Source of the DNA: Nonomuraea terrae
Lineage (GTDB): Bacteria > Actinomycetota > Actinomycetes > Streptosporangiales > Streptosporangiaceae
DNA length: 56,269 nucleotides
Direction of reading: 5' to 3'
NCBI RefSeq assembly: GCF_004348995.1
Contig: NZ_SMKQ01000032.1
Coordinates: forward strand, 1 to 56,269
In this document: in pieces, positions 1-8,248 of the stretch
Layout of the letters: the number at the start of each line of letters is the position of its first letter
Numbering within the stretch: the stretch's first letter is position 1
The notes under the pieces: generated by a model
Databases searched by the model: none
Seen by the model: only the letters and a program-made list of their open reading frames with translations
What the model was told of the DNA's origin: nothing
Position numbers and translations under genes: made by a program

Positions 1-736
1 TCTGCGGGTCGGGGGCGTACAGGGTGGGCAGCCGGTCGATCTTCTCGGCGGGCACGTGGAAGCCGGTGTCGGTCATGCCGAGAGGCTCGAAGATGCGCTC
101 GCGCAGGAACTCCTCGAACGACTGGCCACTGACCCGCGAGACGAGCACGCCGACCAGGTCGCTGCTGATCTGGTACTGCCACTGCTCGCCGGGCTGGTGC
201 ATCAGCGGCAGCTCGCCCAGGCGGCGCATCCACTCGTCCTGCTCGGGCACCTCGGTCGGCAGGTTCGGGGTCAGCCCCCGCTCGAAGATGGCGTTCAGGA
301 TCGGGGTGCCCAGCGCGGTCATGTCCATGCCGAGGCCGAAGGTGGAGGTGAGCACGTCCCGTACGGTGATCGGGCGGTGGGCCGGCACGGTGTCGTCCAG
401 CGGGCTGTCGATGCGCTTGAGCACCTGGCGGCCGGCCAGCTCGGGCAGCCACGGGTCGATTACGTCGTCCAGCCGCAGCCGGCACTCGTCCAGCAGCACC
501 ATCGCCGCGGCGATCGAGACCGGCTTGGAGGTGGAGGCCATCCGGAAGATCGTGTCCCGCTGCATCGGCGCGCCACCGCCGTGCTGCATCGTGCCCAGCG
601 TCTCCACGTGCGTCTGGCCACCGCGGCTGACCAGGGCCACCAGCCCGGGGATCTTCCCGGAGTCGACATGCCTGGCCAGCACCTCACGCAGCCTGCGCAG
701 ACCCTGCTCGGAGAAGCCGTTCCTGCCGATTGCCAT
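1..736 (-). CDS. Serine hydrolase, class C beta-lactamase-related (3' end off window)
   Basis: N-terminal 245 residues of a beta-lactamase/D-alanyl-D-alanine carboxypeptidase-like serine hydrolase; the rest lies beyond position 1. The active-site SxxK motif is seen as S68-T-S-K71 (in RMASTSKPVS), and a Tyr-x-Ser (YQIS) lies near residue 205, as in the EstB/class C-like family. No signal peptide is visible, so a cytosolic esterase-like role is more likely than a periplasmic lactamase. The ATG at 736 follows AAGGAG by about nine bases, which fixes the start. Next upstream on the same strand is the FAD monooxygenase, whose stop at 872 leaves a 135 bp gap, so the two may be cotranscribed. Substrate unknown. 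Confidence 0.85.
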   Translation of the reverse strand, partial: MAIGRNGFSEQGLRRLREVLARHVDSGKIPGLVALVSRGGQTHVETLGTMQHGGGAPMQRDTIFRMASTSKPVSIAAAMVLLDECRLRLDDVIDPWLPELAGRQVLKRIDSPLDDTVPAHRPITVRDVLTSTFGLGMDMTALGTPILNAIFERGLTPNLPTEVPEQDEWMRRLGELPLMHQPGEQWQYQISSDLVGVLVSRVSGQSFEEFLRERIFEPLGMTDTGFHVPAEKIDRLPTLYAPDPQ

Positions 737-871
737 GATCCATATCTCCTTGTCGTCATGATTGGTCCGCCGGTTCCGTTCCGATCCGGCGTTCGTGCGT
801 TCACCCTCGCGGAGGGGCCTGACATCGGGCCGTCGCCGCCCTGACGCCGCCGTTGACACGGCAGCGCCAGG

Positions 872-2020
872 TCAGCGGGCAGTCCGGCCAGGTGACGGCC
901 GCTCTGCGGCGAAGCCGGGAGCGTAGTTTTTGAGCCGCACGAGGTGCGGGCGGGCCGCCGTCGTGCGGTCGAGCCTCTCCTGCAGAGGCGTGCCCAGGAA
1001 GAACTGGTCGGCGCCTTCGCGCCCCATGTGCTGATGCTCGGCGACAAAGCCGCGCATTTCCCGCTCGTAGGCGGCGAACGCCTGCGCGTGGCCGCCGCCG
1101 GCGGCCAGCTCGCCGGCCAGGATGTAGGCGCCGATCAACGCCTGGGAGGCGCCGCGACCCGAGGCCGGCGCCGCACAGTAACCGGCGTCCCCGAGCAGCA
1201 CCACCCGGCCCGAGAACCAGCGGTCCATCTCAACCTGGGCGTTCGCCTCGAAGAAGAGGTCATCCGCTCCCCACATCTCCTCCAGCAGGCGCCGGACCAG
1301 CCGGCCTTCGCCGGCGAACCGCTCGGCCACGATGCGCTTGTGCTGCCCGGAGTCATCGCGGTCGTAGGCCAGCGGCCCGGAGGCGAAGTGCAGCGCCGCA
1401 CGCGCTCGGGCGCCGTCGCGGGTGCTGAGCACCGCGGCCGCCTTGCCCGGTACGCGGTGGACCCGGCTGCCGTCTTCGGCGCCGAGGTGGCCGGGTAAGC
1501 CGAAGACCGCCGTGTAGAGGCCCAGGTGCCGGACGAAGCGCTCGTGCGGCCCGAAGGCCAGCGAGCGGGTGCGCGAGTGCAGCCCGTCGGCGCCGACCAC
1601 CAGGTCGAAGCGGCGTGGCCGGCCGCGGTCGAAGGTGGCCCGCACGTCGTCGGCGGTCTGCTCCAGGGTGGCGATCGAGTCGCCGAAGACGTACTCGACC
1701 TCCCGGCGGGTGGCCTGGTACAGCAGGCCGGCCAGGTCGTCCCTGAGGATCTCCAGGTCGCCCGCGCAGATCGCCACGGGCATCGCGGCGTACTCGTCCG
1801 CCATCGCCGCATCACCCAGACGCAGGTCCAGCGCTTCAGCCTGCTCCAGCAGGGCCATCCGGTCCAGCACGTCCAGCGCCTCGCCGCGCAGGCCCGCCGC
1901 GTACCCGCCCGCGCGCACCCGCGGCGTGCGTTCCACCACGGTCGCAGTGAACCCGTGGTGGCGCAGCCAGTACGCCAGGGCGGCCCCGGCGACGCCGGCA
2001 CCGCAAACAAGGACGTCCAT
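872..2020 (-). CDS. FAD-dependent monooxygenase (PHBH fold)
   Basis: Flavoprotein hydroxylase of 382 aa, a normal family length. The N-terminal Rossmann motif GAGVAG (residues 7-12) is followed by an acidic residue in VVERTP that would hold the FAD ribose. The mid-protein DG motif reads VVGADGLHSRTR, and the GD motif reads LLGDAGYCAAPASGRG. Such enzymes hydroxylate aromatic or polyketide-like substrates with NAD(P)H and O2. I chose the ATG at 2020 because GAGGGAG sits about eight bases upstream and it puts the Rossmann strand at the N-terminus; an in-frame start at 2065 would add 15 unlikely residues. It diverges from a LysR-type gene, the usual arrangement for local control. Confidence 0.9.
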   Translation of the reverse strand: MDVLVCGAGVAGAALAYWLRHHGFTATVVERTPRVRAGGYAAGLRGEALDVLDRMALLEQAEALDLRLGDAAMADEYAAMPVAICAGDLEILRDDLAGLLYQATRREVEYVFGDSIATLEQTADDVRATFDRGRPRRFDLVVGADGLHSRTRSLAFGPHERFVRHLGLYTAVFGLPGHLGAEDGSRVHRVPGKAAAVLSTRDGARARAALHFASGPLAYDRDDSGQHKRIVAERFAGEGRLVRRLLEEMWGADDLFFEANAQVEMDRWFSGRVVLLGDAGYCAAPASGRGASQALIGAYILAGELAAGGGHAQAFAAYEREMRGFVAEHQHMGREGADQFFLGTPLQERLDRTTAARPHLVRLKNYAPGFAAERPSPGRTAR

Positions 2021-2139
2021 CCACGTGCTCCCTCGACCAGGCGAATCGTACGCATCGAGGATCAAGTACGGTGAACACCCGGAACAACGACGAACTCCGA
2101 AAGATCACCTTCAGCGGGAGTGAACGGAGCAGGTCAGGC

Positions 2140-3039
2140 GTGGAACTGCGGGACATCGAGATCTTCCTGACCCTGGCCGAGGAACTGCACTTCGGCCGGA
2201 CCGCCACCCGGCTGTGCCTGTCGCCCGCTCGCGTCACCCAGGCGATCCAGAAGCAGGAACGGCAGGTCGGCGCTCCGCTGTTCGAGCGCAACAACCGCAC
2301 GGTCCGGCTGACACCGGTCGGACGGCAGCTCCGGGACGACCTCCGGCCGCTCTACGCCGGGCTGCAGGACAGTATGGAACGCGCCCAGCTCGCCGGCCAG
2401 GGCATCACCGGCACGCTGCGCGTCGGCATGCTGCCGCTCAACGCCTACGACATGCGCCCCTACTGGGACGTCTTCCGCCTCCGCCACCCGCAGTGGAAGC
2501 TGCGCATCCACAGCGCACAGCTGGGCCAAGCCTTTCCCGCGCTGCGCCGCGGAGACATCGACGTCCTGGTGAGCTGGCTCCCCATCGACGAACCTGACCT
2601 CACGGTGGGGCCGGTCGTGTTCGCCGAGCAGCGCGTGCTGGCCGTCGCCGCCGACCACCAGCTCGCCCCGCGCGCGTCGGTCTCGCTGGAGATGATCTCC
2701 GACTTCCAGCACCCGCACGCCGACACCGGGCCCGGCTACTGGTACGACGCCTACGCCCCGCGCCTCACCCGGCGGGGCCGTCAGATCGAGCGCGGCCCCG
2801 TGGTGCGAGACGCGGAAGAGGCCATGACCCTCGCCAGCATGGACGGGCTCGTCGTGCTCTTCCCTGCCCACGTCACACGCTACTGGGCACGGCCGGACAT
2901 CGCCTATCTGCCGGTCACCGATCTGGATCCGCTGCCGTACGCGCTGGTGTGGCGGAGCGAGGCGGAGAGCGAGCCCATCCGGGCCCTGGCCGGGATCATC
3001 CGCGACCTGGGCCCTCTCCCGTCGGCCCCTGCCCCTTGA
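2140..3039 (+). CDS. LysR-family transcriptional regulator
   Basis: LysR-type activator/repressor of 299 aa from a GTG. The N-terminal winged HTH (residues 1-60) contains the family signature around HFGRTATRLCLSPARVTQAI, followed by a periplasmic-binding-like effector domain. The GTG at 2140 follows AGCAGG with suitable spacing and begins directly at ELRDIEIF, the normal first strand; an in-frame GTG at 2071 would add 23 residues without family support. It is divergent from the FAD monooxygenase (119 bp between starts), so it probably regulates that gene. Effector unknown. Confidence 0.88.
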   Translation: MELRDIEIFLTLAEELHFGRTATRLCLSPARVTQAIQKQERQVGAPLFERNNRTVRLTPVGRQLRDDLRPLYAGLQDSMERAQLAGQGITGTLRVGMLPLNAYDMRPYWDVFRLRHPQWKLRIHSAQLGQAFPALRRGDIDVLVSWLPIDEPDLTVGPVVFAEQRVLAVAADHQLAPRASVSLEMISDFQHPHADTGPGYWYDAYAPRLTRRGRQIERGPVVRDAEEAMTLASMDGLVVLFPAHVTRYWARPDIAYLPVTDLDPLPYALVWRSEAESEPIRALAGIIRDLGPLPSAPAP

Positions 3040-3060
3040 GGTGGCGTCTGCGGAGCGGTG

Positions 3061-3159
3061 TCGAATGCCGCGTAGGGCGTGGACCGGCCCGGCCTCTCCC
3101 GGGTACTCGCAGCGCAGGTCGCGGATACGGAGCACGGGTGGAGCGAGCGCGCACACCAC
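3061..3159 (-). pseudogene. N-terminal stub of an ABC transporter ATPase
   Basis: About 33 codons read PVLRIRDLRCEYPG followed by HALRGI, the opening strands of an ABC ATP-binding subunit (A-loop Tyr included). The similarity stops before the Walker A motif, after which the frame reads unrelated sequence antisense to the LysR gene. It lies head to head with and overlaps the truncated TetR fragment at 3138. Inference: an original divergent TetR/ABC exporter pair was cut by deletion. Identification rests on motif recognition only. Confidence 0.55.
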
Positions 3160-3637
3160 TGCGAGACCTGGTCGCGGCGTCGGGAGCGAACCAGGCGTCG
3201 ATCAACTACCACTTCGGATCCAAGGAGCAGCTGCTCACACGGTCCTTGCGTGACCTCAACACGGAGTGGGGCGAGCTGCTGTTCGCGGTCCTCGAGGAGC
3301 CCGATGACGAGGAGGCCCTGTGGGGCCGGATCATCGACTCGATCCAGGCCAACCGGTCGCTCTGGTTCGTGAACTTCGAATCGGTCGCATCATCCCGGCA
3401 GGATGGCGAGATTCGGAAGATGATCGCGAGTGGGCAGGAGGTAGCGCGGGCCTCGCTGGCGCGGGCGTTCGCCGGCCTCGGCCCCGGCAGTGATCCGGAC
3501 GAGGTTCAGGCGGCCGACTCCCGCTACTTCGCGCTGCTCGCCGCGCAATCACCGACCCCGAACATGCGCCTACGGCCAAGCAGTTCGTCGGATCCCGTGG
3601 CTCAGTCGGCCGCGGTCTGCGTGGGGCGCGGCAATGA
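3138..3637 (+). pseudogene. TetR-family regulator, truncated and frameshifted
   Basis: Starts in the middle of the TetR HTH: LRDLVAASGANQASINYHFG then SKEQLL covers the recognition helix, but about 25 N-terminal residues (helix 1) are absent. The ligand-binding region continues to FALLAA near 3545. Family-like sequence then resumes in the +1-shifted frame as ITDPEHAPTAKQFV, ending at a TGA at 3635. One indel or small deletion near 3548 therefore breaks the gene in addition to the 5' loss. Its 3' end overlaps the convergent DMT transporter gene. Not expected to be functional. Confidence 0.75.
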
Positions 3638-4534
3638 TCTTCCAGACGGGTTGTTGATCTGACCAGGGCTGGTCGAGCTGGGCTTTCGGCTGATGAAAAC
3701 ACCGACGAGGATCATTAGGCCGCCGAGCAGCGCGGCTGAATGAACGCTTTCGTTGAGGGTCGCCCAGGCGATGCCGATCGCCAGGAACGGCACGAGGTAG
3801 AGCGTGTTGGCGGCAGTGGCCACCGGTAGGCGGGCTTGGGCGTAGGCCCAGGTGATGAAGCCGAGTGCGCTGGGCGCGGTTCCGAGAAAGAGCAGGGCCA
3901 CAAGCGCTTCGCCGGAAGCGTGCGGCACCTCGCTGATCAGGGCGGGCAGCAGCGGCAACAACAAGGCAGTACCCGACCACATCGCGTAAGACGTGATCTC
4001 CACTCCGCTGTAACGGGCCAGCAGAGGCTTCTGGAGCACGAAGAACGATGCCTGCGCGATGGCCGCGCCGAGTATGAGGCCTGCGTCCGGGCTTGGAGTG
4101 AGGCCGCCGCCTTGCACCAAGGTGATGACGACGGCGCCTGCGAACCCGAGAGTCAGGCCGGCGATGCTTCGCCGGTTCAATGGTTCGCGCAGCACGATGA
4201 GGGCGAGCACGGCGGCAGCGATGGGAGCCGTGTTGACCAGCAAGCTCGCGGTACCGGCGGGCACGCTGCGTTCACCGGCGTTGAGCAGCAGCTGGTAAGC
4301 GGTCATCCCGGTCAGTCCGCAGCCGATGATGCGGGGTAGGTCGGCGCGGGCAGGCCGGCGTACGCGCAGCAGCGGGGCGACTGCCGCGAGGACCAGAGAA
4401 GCCACCAGAAGCCGGCCCACCGACAGGCCTGCCACGCCGAAGCTAGGTAAAGCCACTCGGATGGCCACGAATGCCGCAGACCACAACAGCACGGTGACGG
4501 CCACGGCGGCGGCCACCCGTCGATCACTGAACAT
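3602..4534 (-). CDS. EamA/DMT-superfamily transporter
   Basis: Hydrophobic 310 aa protein with about ten predicted membrane segments in two EamA repeats (e.g. VTVLLWSAAFVAIRVALPSF near the N-terminus and GFITWAYAQARLPVATAANT in the second repeat), typical of metabolite exporters of the RhaT/YdcZ type. I chose the ATG at 4534 (MFSDRRVAAAV) because the first helix starts there; an in-frame GTG at 4588 would add a polar leader and no good Shine-Dalgarno is seen for either. It diverges from a LysR gene at 4606, a common exporter-regulator pair. Substrate unknown. Confidence 0.85.
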   Translation of the reverse strand: MFSDRRVAAAVAVTVLLWSAAFVAIRVALPSFGVAGLSVGRLLVASLVLAAVAPLLRVRRPARADLPRIIGCGLTGMTAYQLLLNAGERSVPAGTASLLVNTAPIAAAVLALIVLREPLNRRSIAGLTLGFAGAVVITLVQGGGLTPSPDAGLILGAAIAQASFFVLQKPLLARYSGVEITSYAMWSGTALLLPLLPALISEVPHASGEALVALLFLGTAPSALGFITWAYAQARLPVATAANTLYLVPFLAIGIAWATLNESVHSAALLGGLMILVGVFISRKPSSTSPGQINNPSGRSLPRPTQTAAD

Positions 4535-4593
4535 GACCCAAGCCTGCCGTGGCGGGTGCGTAAGCGCTAGTAACGACTTTTTCGGCACCCATG

Positions 4594-4599
4594 TAGCAT
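4594..4599 (+). promoter_or_regulatory. -10 element of a leaderless LysR promoter
   Basis: TAGCAT ends six bases before the ATG at 4606, with no Shine-Dalgarno between. The TANNNT hexamer 6-7 nt ahead of a start codon is the actinobacterial leaderless arrangement, so transcription should begin at or next to the ATG. Confidence 0.55.
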
Positions 4600-4605
4600 C
4601 ACTTT

Positions 4606-5556
4606 ATGCTGGATGTGCGTCGCCTACGGGTGTTGCTCGCGGTAGCCGAACACGGCGGCATCGCCGCCGCCGCACGAGCGTTGACGTTCACACCGCCCGC
4701 CGTATCGCAGCACATCGCCGCCCTCGAGCGGCAGGTCGGCATGCTTCTGGTCGACCGCAGCGGGCGTACCGCTCGACTGACCGCCGCAGGGCATCGATTG
4801 GCCGGTCACGCGCGTCAGGTCCTAGCGGGCCTGGAGGCCGCCGAGGCGGACCTCGCTTCCCTCGACGGGGACCTACGCGGGACACTCGCCGTGGGCACCA
4901 TCGCCACGCTAGGCCGGACGCTGCTACCCGCCGCGCTGACCACACTGCGCACCACGGCGCCCGACGTGGATCTGCGCATCGAAGAATGCGAACCGGAAGA
5001 CAGCCTTCCCGCCCTCGCGCGCGGCGATCTCGACGTTGTGTTGGCCGGCGAGTATGGCCTGACACCACAGCGACCGCAAGCGCACATCGACCGCATCGAC
5101 CTGTTCACCGAGCCATTACTGATCGCGGTAGCCTGCGATCACCCCCTCCGGGGACCTGATGTTGATCTAGCGCAACTGCGTGACGAGCGCTGGATCGCCC
5201 CGGCCGCCGGGAGTTCCTGCGAGACCATGCTGCAGCGTATCTGCGCCCTGGCCGGCTTCGAGCCGCACGTCGTGGCGCATAGCGGGGACTTCACGGTGGC
5301 CGCGGCGCTGGTCAGTGCGGGTCATGGCATTACCCTCCTGCCTGCCATCGCCACGCCTCCCACGTCGGGGGACGCCACCGGTGTCAAACTGCTCGGTGTC
5401 CATCAGCCGGGCATACACCGCACGCTCTATGCCGCCATCCGTCAGGGCACTCGCCAGCACCCTCTGGTCAACTGTGTCCTGGACGCCTTGACCACCAGTG
5501 CTGAACGTTTCCCTGCATCCCATGGAGAAACGTGTCCTGTCTCGCTCGGTGCTTGA
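4606..5556 (+). CDS. LysR-family transcriptional regulator
   Basis: 316 aa LysR-type regulator. The HTH region reads GGIAAAARALTFTPPAVSQH, with residues ALERQVGMLLVDRSGRTARL forming the wing; the effector domain follows. The ATG at 4606 is set by the likely leaderless promoter immediately upstream. It is divergent from the EamA transporter, which it probably controls. The C-terminus runs into a region of transposon and recombinase debris starting near 5560. Confidence 0.88.
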   Translation: MLDVRRLRVLLAVAEHGGIAAAARALTFTPPAVSQHIAALERQVGMLLVDRSGRTARLTAAGHRLAGHARQVLAGLEAAEADLASLDGDLRGTLAVGTIATLGRTLLPAALTTLRTTAPDVDLRIEECEPEDSLPALARGDLDVVLAGEYGLTPQRPQAHIDRIDLFTEPLLIAVACDHPLRGPDVDLAQLRDERWIAPAAGSSCETMLQRICALAGFEPHVVAHSGDFTVAAALVSAGHGITLLPAIATPPTSGDATGVKLLGVHQPGIHRTLYAAIRQGTRQHPLVNCVLDALTTSAERFPASHGETCPVSLGA

Positions 5557-5734
5557 CACCTTGATCGTCTTCTGTGCCTGCTCGCGGTGTATCGACGCTT
5601 CGGGGAGGCCGGGATGGCATCGGTGGAGCTGAGCGTCTGGAGCAGCGCTATCACGCGGTGATTGAGGTGTTGTCGGGGCGAAGGTCACCGATGTGGCGGG
5701 CCGATGTCGCGGCAGTAGGTGCCCGAGCCCACCC

Positions 5735-5850
5735 TGACGAGCACGGTCGATCCGCTGTCGCACCAGGCGATCGAGGTCGACCGGTCGTGCCTGCGTCGGG
5801 CAACATGTCGATCGGTGGCCAGCAGCTCTGGCTCGGCGTGGACTACTGCC
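5735..5850 (+). pseudogene. C-terminal remnant of a DDE (IS481/integrase-core type) transposase
   Basis: Two frames together read HQAIEVDR then VVPASGNMSIGGQQLWLG, a recognisable C-terminal stretch of actinobacterial integrase-core transposases (E-V-D-R ... G-N/C-x-x-x-G-x-Q-x-W-L-G). The break between frames is a single-base shift at about 5772. No catalytic DDE residues and no inverted repeats remain. It abuts a tyrosine recombinase fragment. Confidence 0.6.
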
Positions 5851-5879
5851 GTTATGTTCGCCGGCAGGACGCTGCCAGC

Positions 5880-6074
5880 GGGATGCTGTTCCTCCGCGCC
5901 CGTGCCCCATACAGGCCGGTCACGTCATCGGCGGTCGGCCATGCCGTGAAACGCGCCTGCCTGCGAGCCGGGCTGGAGCCGGCCAGCGCGCACCAGTTGC
6001 GCCACGCCGCCGCGACCGCGATGCGGCGGGCCGGGGCGTCACTGTCGGAGATCAGCCAGCTGCTGCGCCACCGG
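5880..6074 (+). pseudogene. Tyrosine recombinase (integrase) C-terminal fragment
   Basis: About 65 codons match the catalytic half of XerC/D-type recombinases: RPVTSSAVGHAVKRACLRAG, then HQLRHAAATAMRRAG and LSEISQLLRHR. This contains the H-x-x-R box and the second histidine of the R-H-R-H-Y set; the N-terminal domain and the nucleophilic tyrosine are missing. It is fused upstream to a transposase fragment and downstream to an XRE-regulator fragment, so it is a relic. Confidence 0.7.
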
Positions 6075-6075
6075 C

Positions 6076-6292
6076 CGAGCAGGTACGCCAGCAGATGCTC
6101 CCGGCCGCCGCCCGGGCGGTGCACCTGGCCGGGCGAAAGCCTACGACGCTGGCCAGCAGGGCCTGGCTCAGCGCTACTACCTGCAGTCCTATGCGCTCGC
6201 AGACGAGTCCGGAGTGACCGGCCAGGACGGTTTCGTGATGCGCACCATGGCTCAGCAGGGCCTCCAGCTCGACCGCTCCGAGCACGGCCGGT
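6076..6292 (+). pseudogene. C-terminal fragment of an XRE-type regulator with TPR-like region
   Basis: In two frames the sequence reads AEQVRQQMLPAAARAVHLAG, then AKAYDAGQQGLAQRYYLQ and SYALADESG. This resembles the helical-repeat C-terminal half of actinobacterial XRE-family regulators (the 'AYDAG..GLAQRYY..AL.LA' pattern). The N-terminal HTH is absent and one frameshift lies near 6138. It converges on the GNAT gene at 6300. Confidence 0.5.
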
Positions 6293-6299
6293 CACCGGC

Positions 6300-6842
6300 T
6301 CATGCCCGCCATTCGGAAGCAAGGACCGCCCAGATCTGCTTGTCGTAGCGCACGCCCTCGTACGGCCATGCCTCGCGTCGCACACCCTCCAGCGTCATGC
6401 CGAGCCGCTTGGCCACAGCTGAGCTGCGTTCGTTGTCGGCCCGGCAGTGCCACTCGGCCCGGTGCAGCCCTCGGGACGTGAACGCCCAGTCCAACAACGT
6501 GCCACACGCCTGAGTGATCAGTCCGTGGCCCTCAGCGGACGGCTCCAGCCAGCAACCGATCTCACACGAGCCGAGAGCGGCATCGAAATCCGTGAACATC
6601 ACACCGCCGACCAGCACCCCATCCCGCCAGATGCCATACAGGCGCGCACCGTCGCCGGCCTGGCGTTCGGCGTACCGCTTGAGCGTGGCCCGCGCCGCCT
6701 CCACGTCGTCGGTGACGAACGAAGGGCCGACCCAGGGACGAATGTGCTCGCGGGCCCGGTCCAGATGGTCGGCGAACTCCTCGGCATGCCAGACCTCCAG
6801 CGGCCCGAGACGAGCACCGTCGCGCAGCGGCAGCGAGAACAT
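6300..6842 (-). CDS. GNAT-family N-acetyltransferase (RimJ/RimL type)
   Basis: 180 aa acetyltransferase of the ribosomal-protein-serine acetyltransferase branch. It shows the N-terminal HAEEFADHLDRAREHIRPWV segment, the central beta strands GVLVGGVMFTDFD, and an acetyl-CoA loop region around EPSAEGHGLITQA, followed by NERSSAVAKRLGMTLEGVRR. The ATG at 6842 follows GGAGG by seven bases. It diverges from a TetR gene with a palindromic operator between them, so TetR control is likely. Substrate unknown (protein N-terminus or small amine). Confidence 0.87.
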   Translation of the reverse strand: MFSLPLRDGARLGPLEVWHAEEFADHLDRAREHIRPWVGPSFVTDDVEAARATLKRYAERQAGDGARLYGIWRDGVLVGGVMFTDFDAALGSCEIGCWLEPSAEGHGLITQACGTLLDWAFTSRGLHRAEWHCRADNERSSAVAKRLGMTLEGVRREAWPYEGVRYDKQIWAVLASEWRA

Positions 6843-6861
6843 GAAAAGCCCTCCATTCACA

Positions 6862-6888
6862 TAACAGGCGTTACGGAAATGTACCGTA
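6862..6888 (+). promoter_or_regulatory. TetR operator and leaderless promoter
   Basis: Two inverted repeats overlap: TAACAGGCGTTA at 6862-6873 and TACGG-N7-CCGTA at 6872-6888. A -10 hexamer TACCGT (6882-6887) ends six bases before the TetR ATG at 6894. The second palindrome covers the -10, which predicts autorepression, and the site lies 20-46 bp ahead of the divergent GNAT start. Confidence 0.5.
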
Positions 6889-6893
6889 GCAGC

Positions 6894-7484
6894 ATGGCAC
6901 GCACCAAGGGAGATCACGAGGCTCGCCGGCGCGACGTCTCCGCAGCGGTCTGGCAGGTAATGGCCACACGCGGCTTCGCCGGCCTGACCCTGCGCGCCGT
7001 CGCCGCCGAACTCGGCGCGACCACCGGCCTGCTCACGCACTACTTCCCCACCAAGCAGGCCTTGGTGGAGTACGCCCTTGACCTGCTCGAACAGCGCACA
7101 GCCTCCCGCCCTCGCCGCCACGCGGGCAAAGGTCTGGCCGCCCTCAGGGACGCACTTCTGGACATCCTGCCGCTGACCCCCGAGGCCACCGACAGCAACC
7201 GCATCTGGGTCTCCTCCTGGGACGCCGCACTCTCCGACCCCGACCTGAGCACCGGCTACGCCCGCAAGTACGCCCAGAGCCGGGACCGGCTGAGCGAGCG
7301 GGTGGCCGCAGCCCAGGAACTCGGCGAACTGCCCCCTGGTGACCCCCTCCACATCGCAGTCGGCGCTCAATCCTTCATTCTCGGACTGGTGGTCCAGGCC
7401 CTGTTCGACCCGGTAGCGTTCCCGCCACAGCGACAAGTCGAGCTCCTGGACGACTACCTGGCCACCCTGACCGCCTCGCACTGA
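6894..7484 (+). CDS. TetR-family transcriptional regulator
   Basis: 196 aa regulator. The N-terminal HTH includes FAGLTLRAVAAELGATTGLL then THYFPTKQALVEYAL, a standard TetR recognition helix and helix 4; the C-terminal ligand domain has the length of AcrR/BetI-type proteins. The ATG at 6894 is favoured over 6879 because of the leaderless -10 six bases upstream. It is divergent from the acetyltransferase gene and has palindromes over its own promoter. Confidence 0.88.
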   Translation: MARTKGDHEARRRDVSAAVWQVMATRGFAGLTLRAVAAELGATTGLLTHYFPTKQALVEYALDLLEQRTASRPRRHAGKGLAALRDALLDILPLTPEATDSNRIWVSSWDAALSDPDLSTGYARKYAQSRDRLSERVAAAQELGELPPGDPLHIAVGAQSFILGLVVQALFDPVAFPPQRQVELLDDYLATLTASH

Positions 7485-7579
7485 TCAACGTGGATCACTC
7501 GGCGCGTGCCGCCGGTTGCTCGTTCGACTCCGGCGCTCTCCCCGCCTGCCCCGCCTCGGCACTGCCGAGGACCCGCCTG

Positions 7580-8140
7580 TCACTGTTCGCCCGGTAGGAG
7601 CGGCGATGTGTGGCTCGATGGGACGGACTCCGGTTGGAGCAGAAGGTCCGACTCCGGATCGGGGGCGCGCAGGAGGGCTTTGATATCGACGTCGGACAGG
7701 CTTACCACATCGGACAGGACGAGGAGGGTCGTGGTGCGTCCGATCCCGGTGAGGCTGTCGATCATCTCTTCGAGATGAGACGGGCTCCGGGCGGCCACCT
7801 CGATGACGTAGCAGTCGTCGCCGGTGACATGCACGCAACTGAGCACATGGCCGAGGGCGAGCAACTTCTCGCGAAGCCCGTGAGCGCGGGCGTTGGGCTG
7901 GTGGGGGCGCAGCCGCACATGCGCGCGCAGTGGAAGGCCGAGGCGGGTCGGATCGATGCGAGCCGCGTAGCCGGTGATCACGCCGGTGCTCTCGAGCTTG
8001 CGGAGGCGCTCGGCGACGGAGGGACGGCTGAGGCCGACCTCCCGCGCGAGATCGGTCAGGCTCGCGCGGCCGTCCTTGGCAAGCCGGGCCAGCAGCGCGA
8101 GGTCGATCGCATCCAGGGCGGCACTGTCTCCCATCTCCAT
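7580..8140 (-). CDS. Lrp/AsnC-family transcriptional regulator
   Basis: 186 aa. The N-terminal wHTH reads LDAIDLALLARLAKDGRASL and LAREVGLSRPSVAERLRKLE; an RAM/ligand domain follows (VTGDDCYVIEVAARSPSHLE). The protein is about 25 residues longer than the usual Lrp at the C-terminus. The ATG at 8140 has AAGGA seven bases upstream. It diverges from a PLP enzyme and an aldehyde dehydrogenase. In Pseudomonas putida an Lrp-type regulator (MdeR) controls methionine gamma-lyase, so an amino-acid effector (methionine or homocysteine-like) is a reasonable inference here. Confidence 0.9.
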   Translation of the reverse strand: MEMGDSAALDAIDLALLARLAKDGRASLTDLAREVGLSRPSVAERLRKLESTGVITGYAARIDPTRLGLPLRAHVRLRPHQPNARAHGLREKLLALGHVLSCVHVTGDDCYVIEVAARSPSHLEEMIDSLTGIGRTTTLLVLSDVVSLSDVDIKALLRAPDPESDLLLQPESVPSSHTSPLLPGEQ

Positions 8141-8235
8141 GTCTGTCCTTCCGTTCGGCGGCCAGTTGCTGTAATCGCCATCGTTTCGTAGGCATCATAG
8201 CAATTGTGACTGTGACACGGAGGCTTTTATCCCGC

Positions 8236-8241
8236 TATGGT
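8236..8241 (+). promoter_or_regulatory. Possible leaderless -10 of the PLP enzyme gene
   Basis: TATGGT ends seven bases before an in-frame GTG at 8249. If used, translation starts at 8249 rather than at the ATG at 8237, which lies inside this hexamer. Confidence 0.4.
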
Positions 8242-8248
8242 CTCCCTC

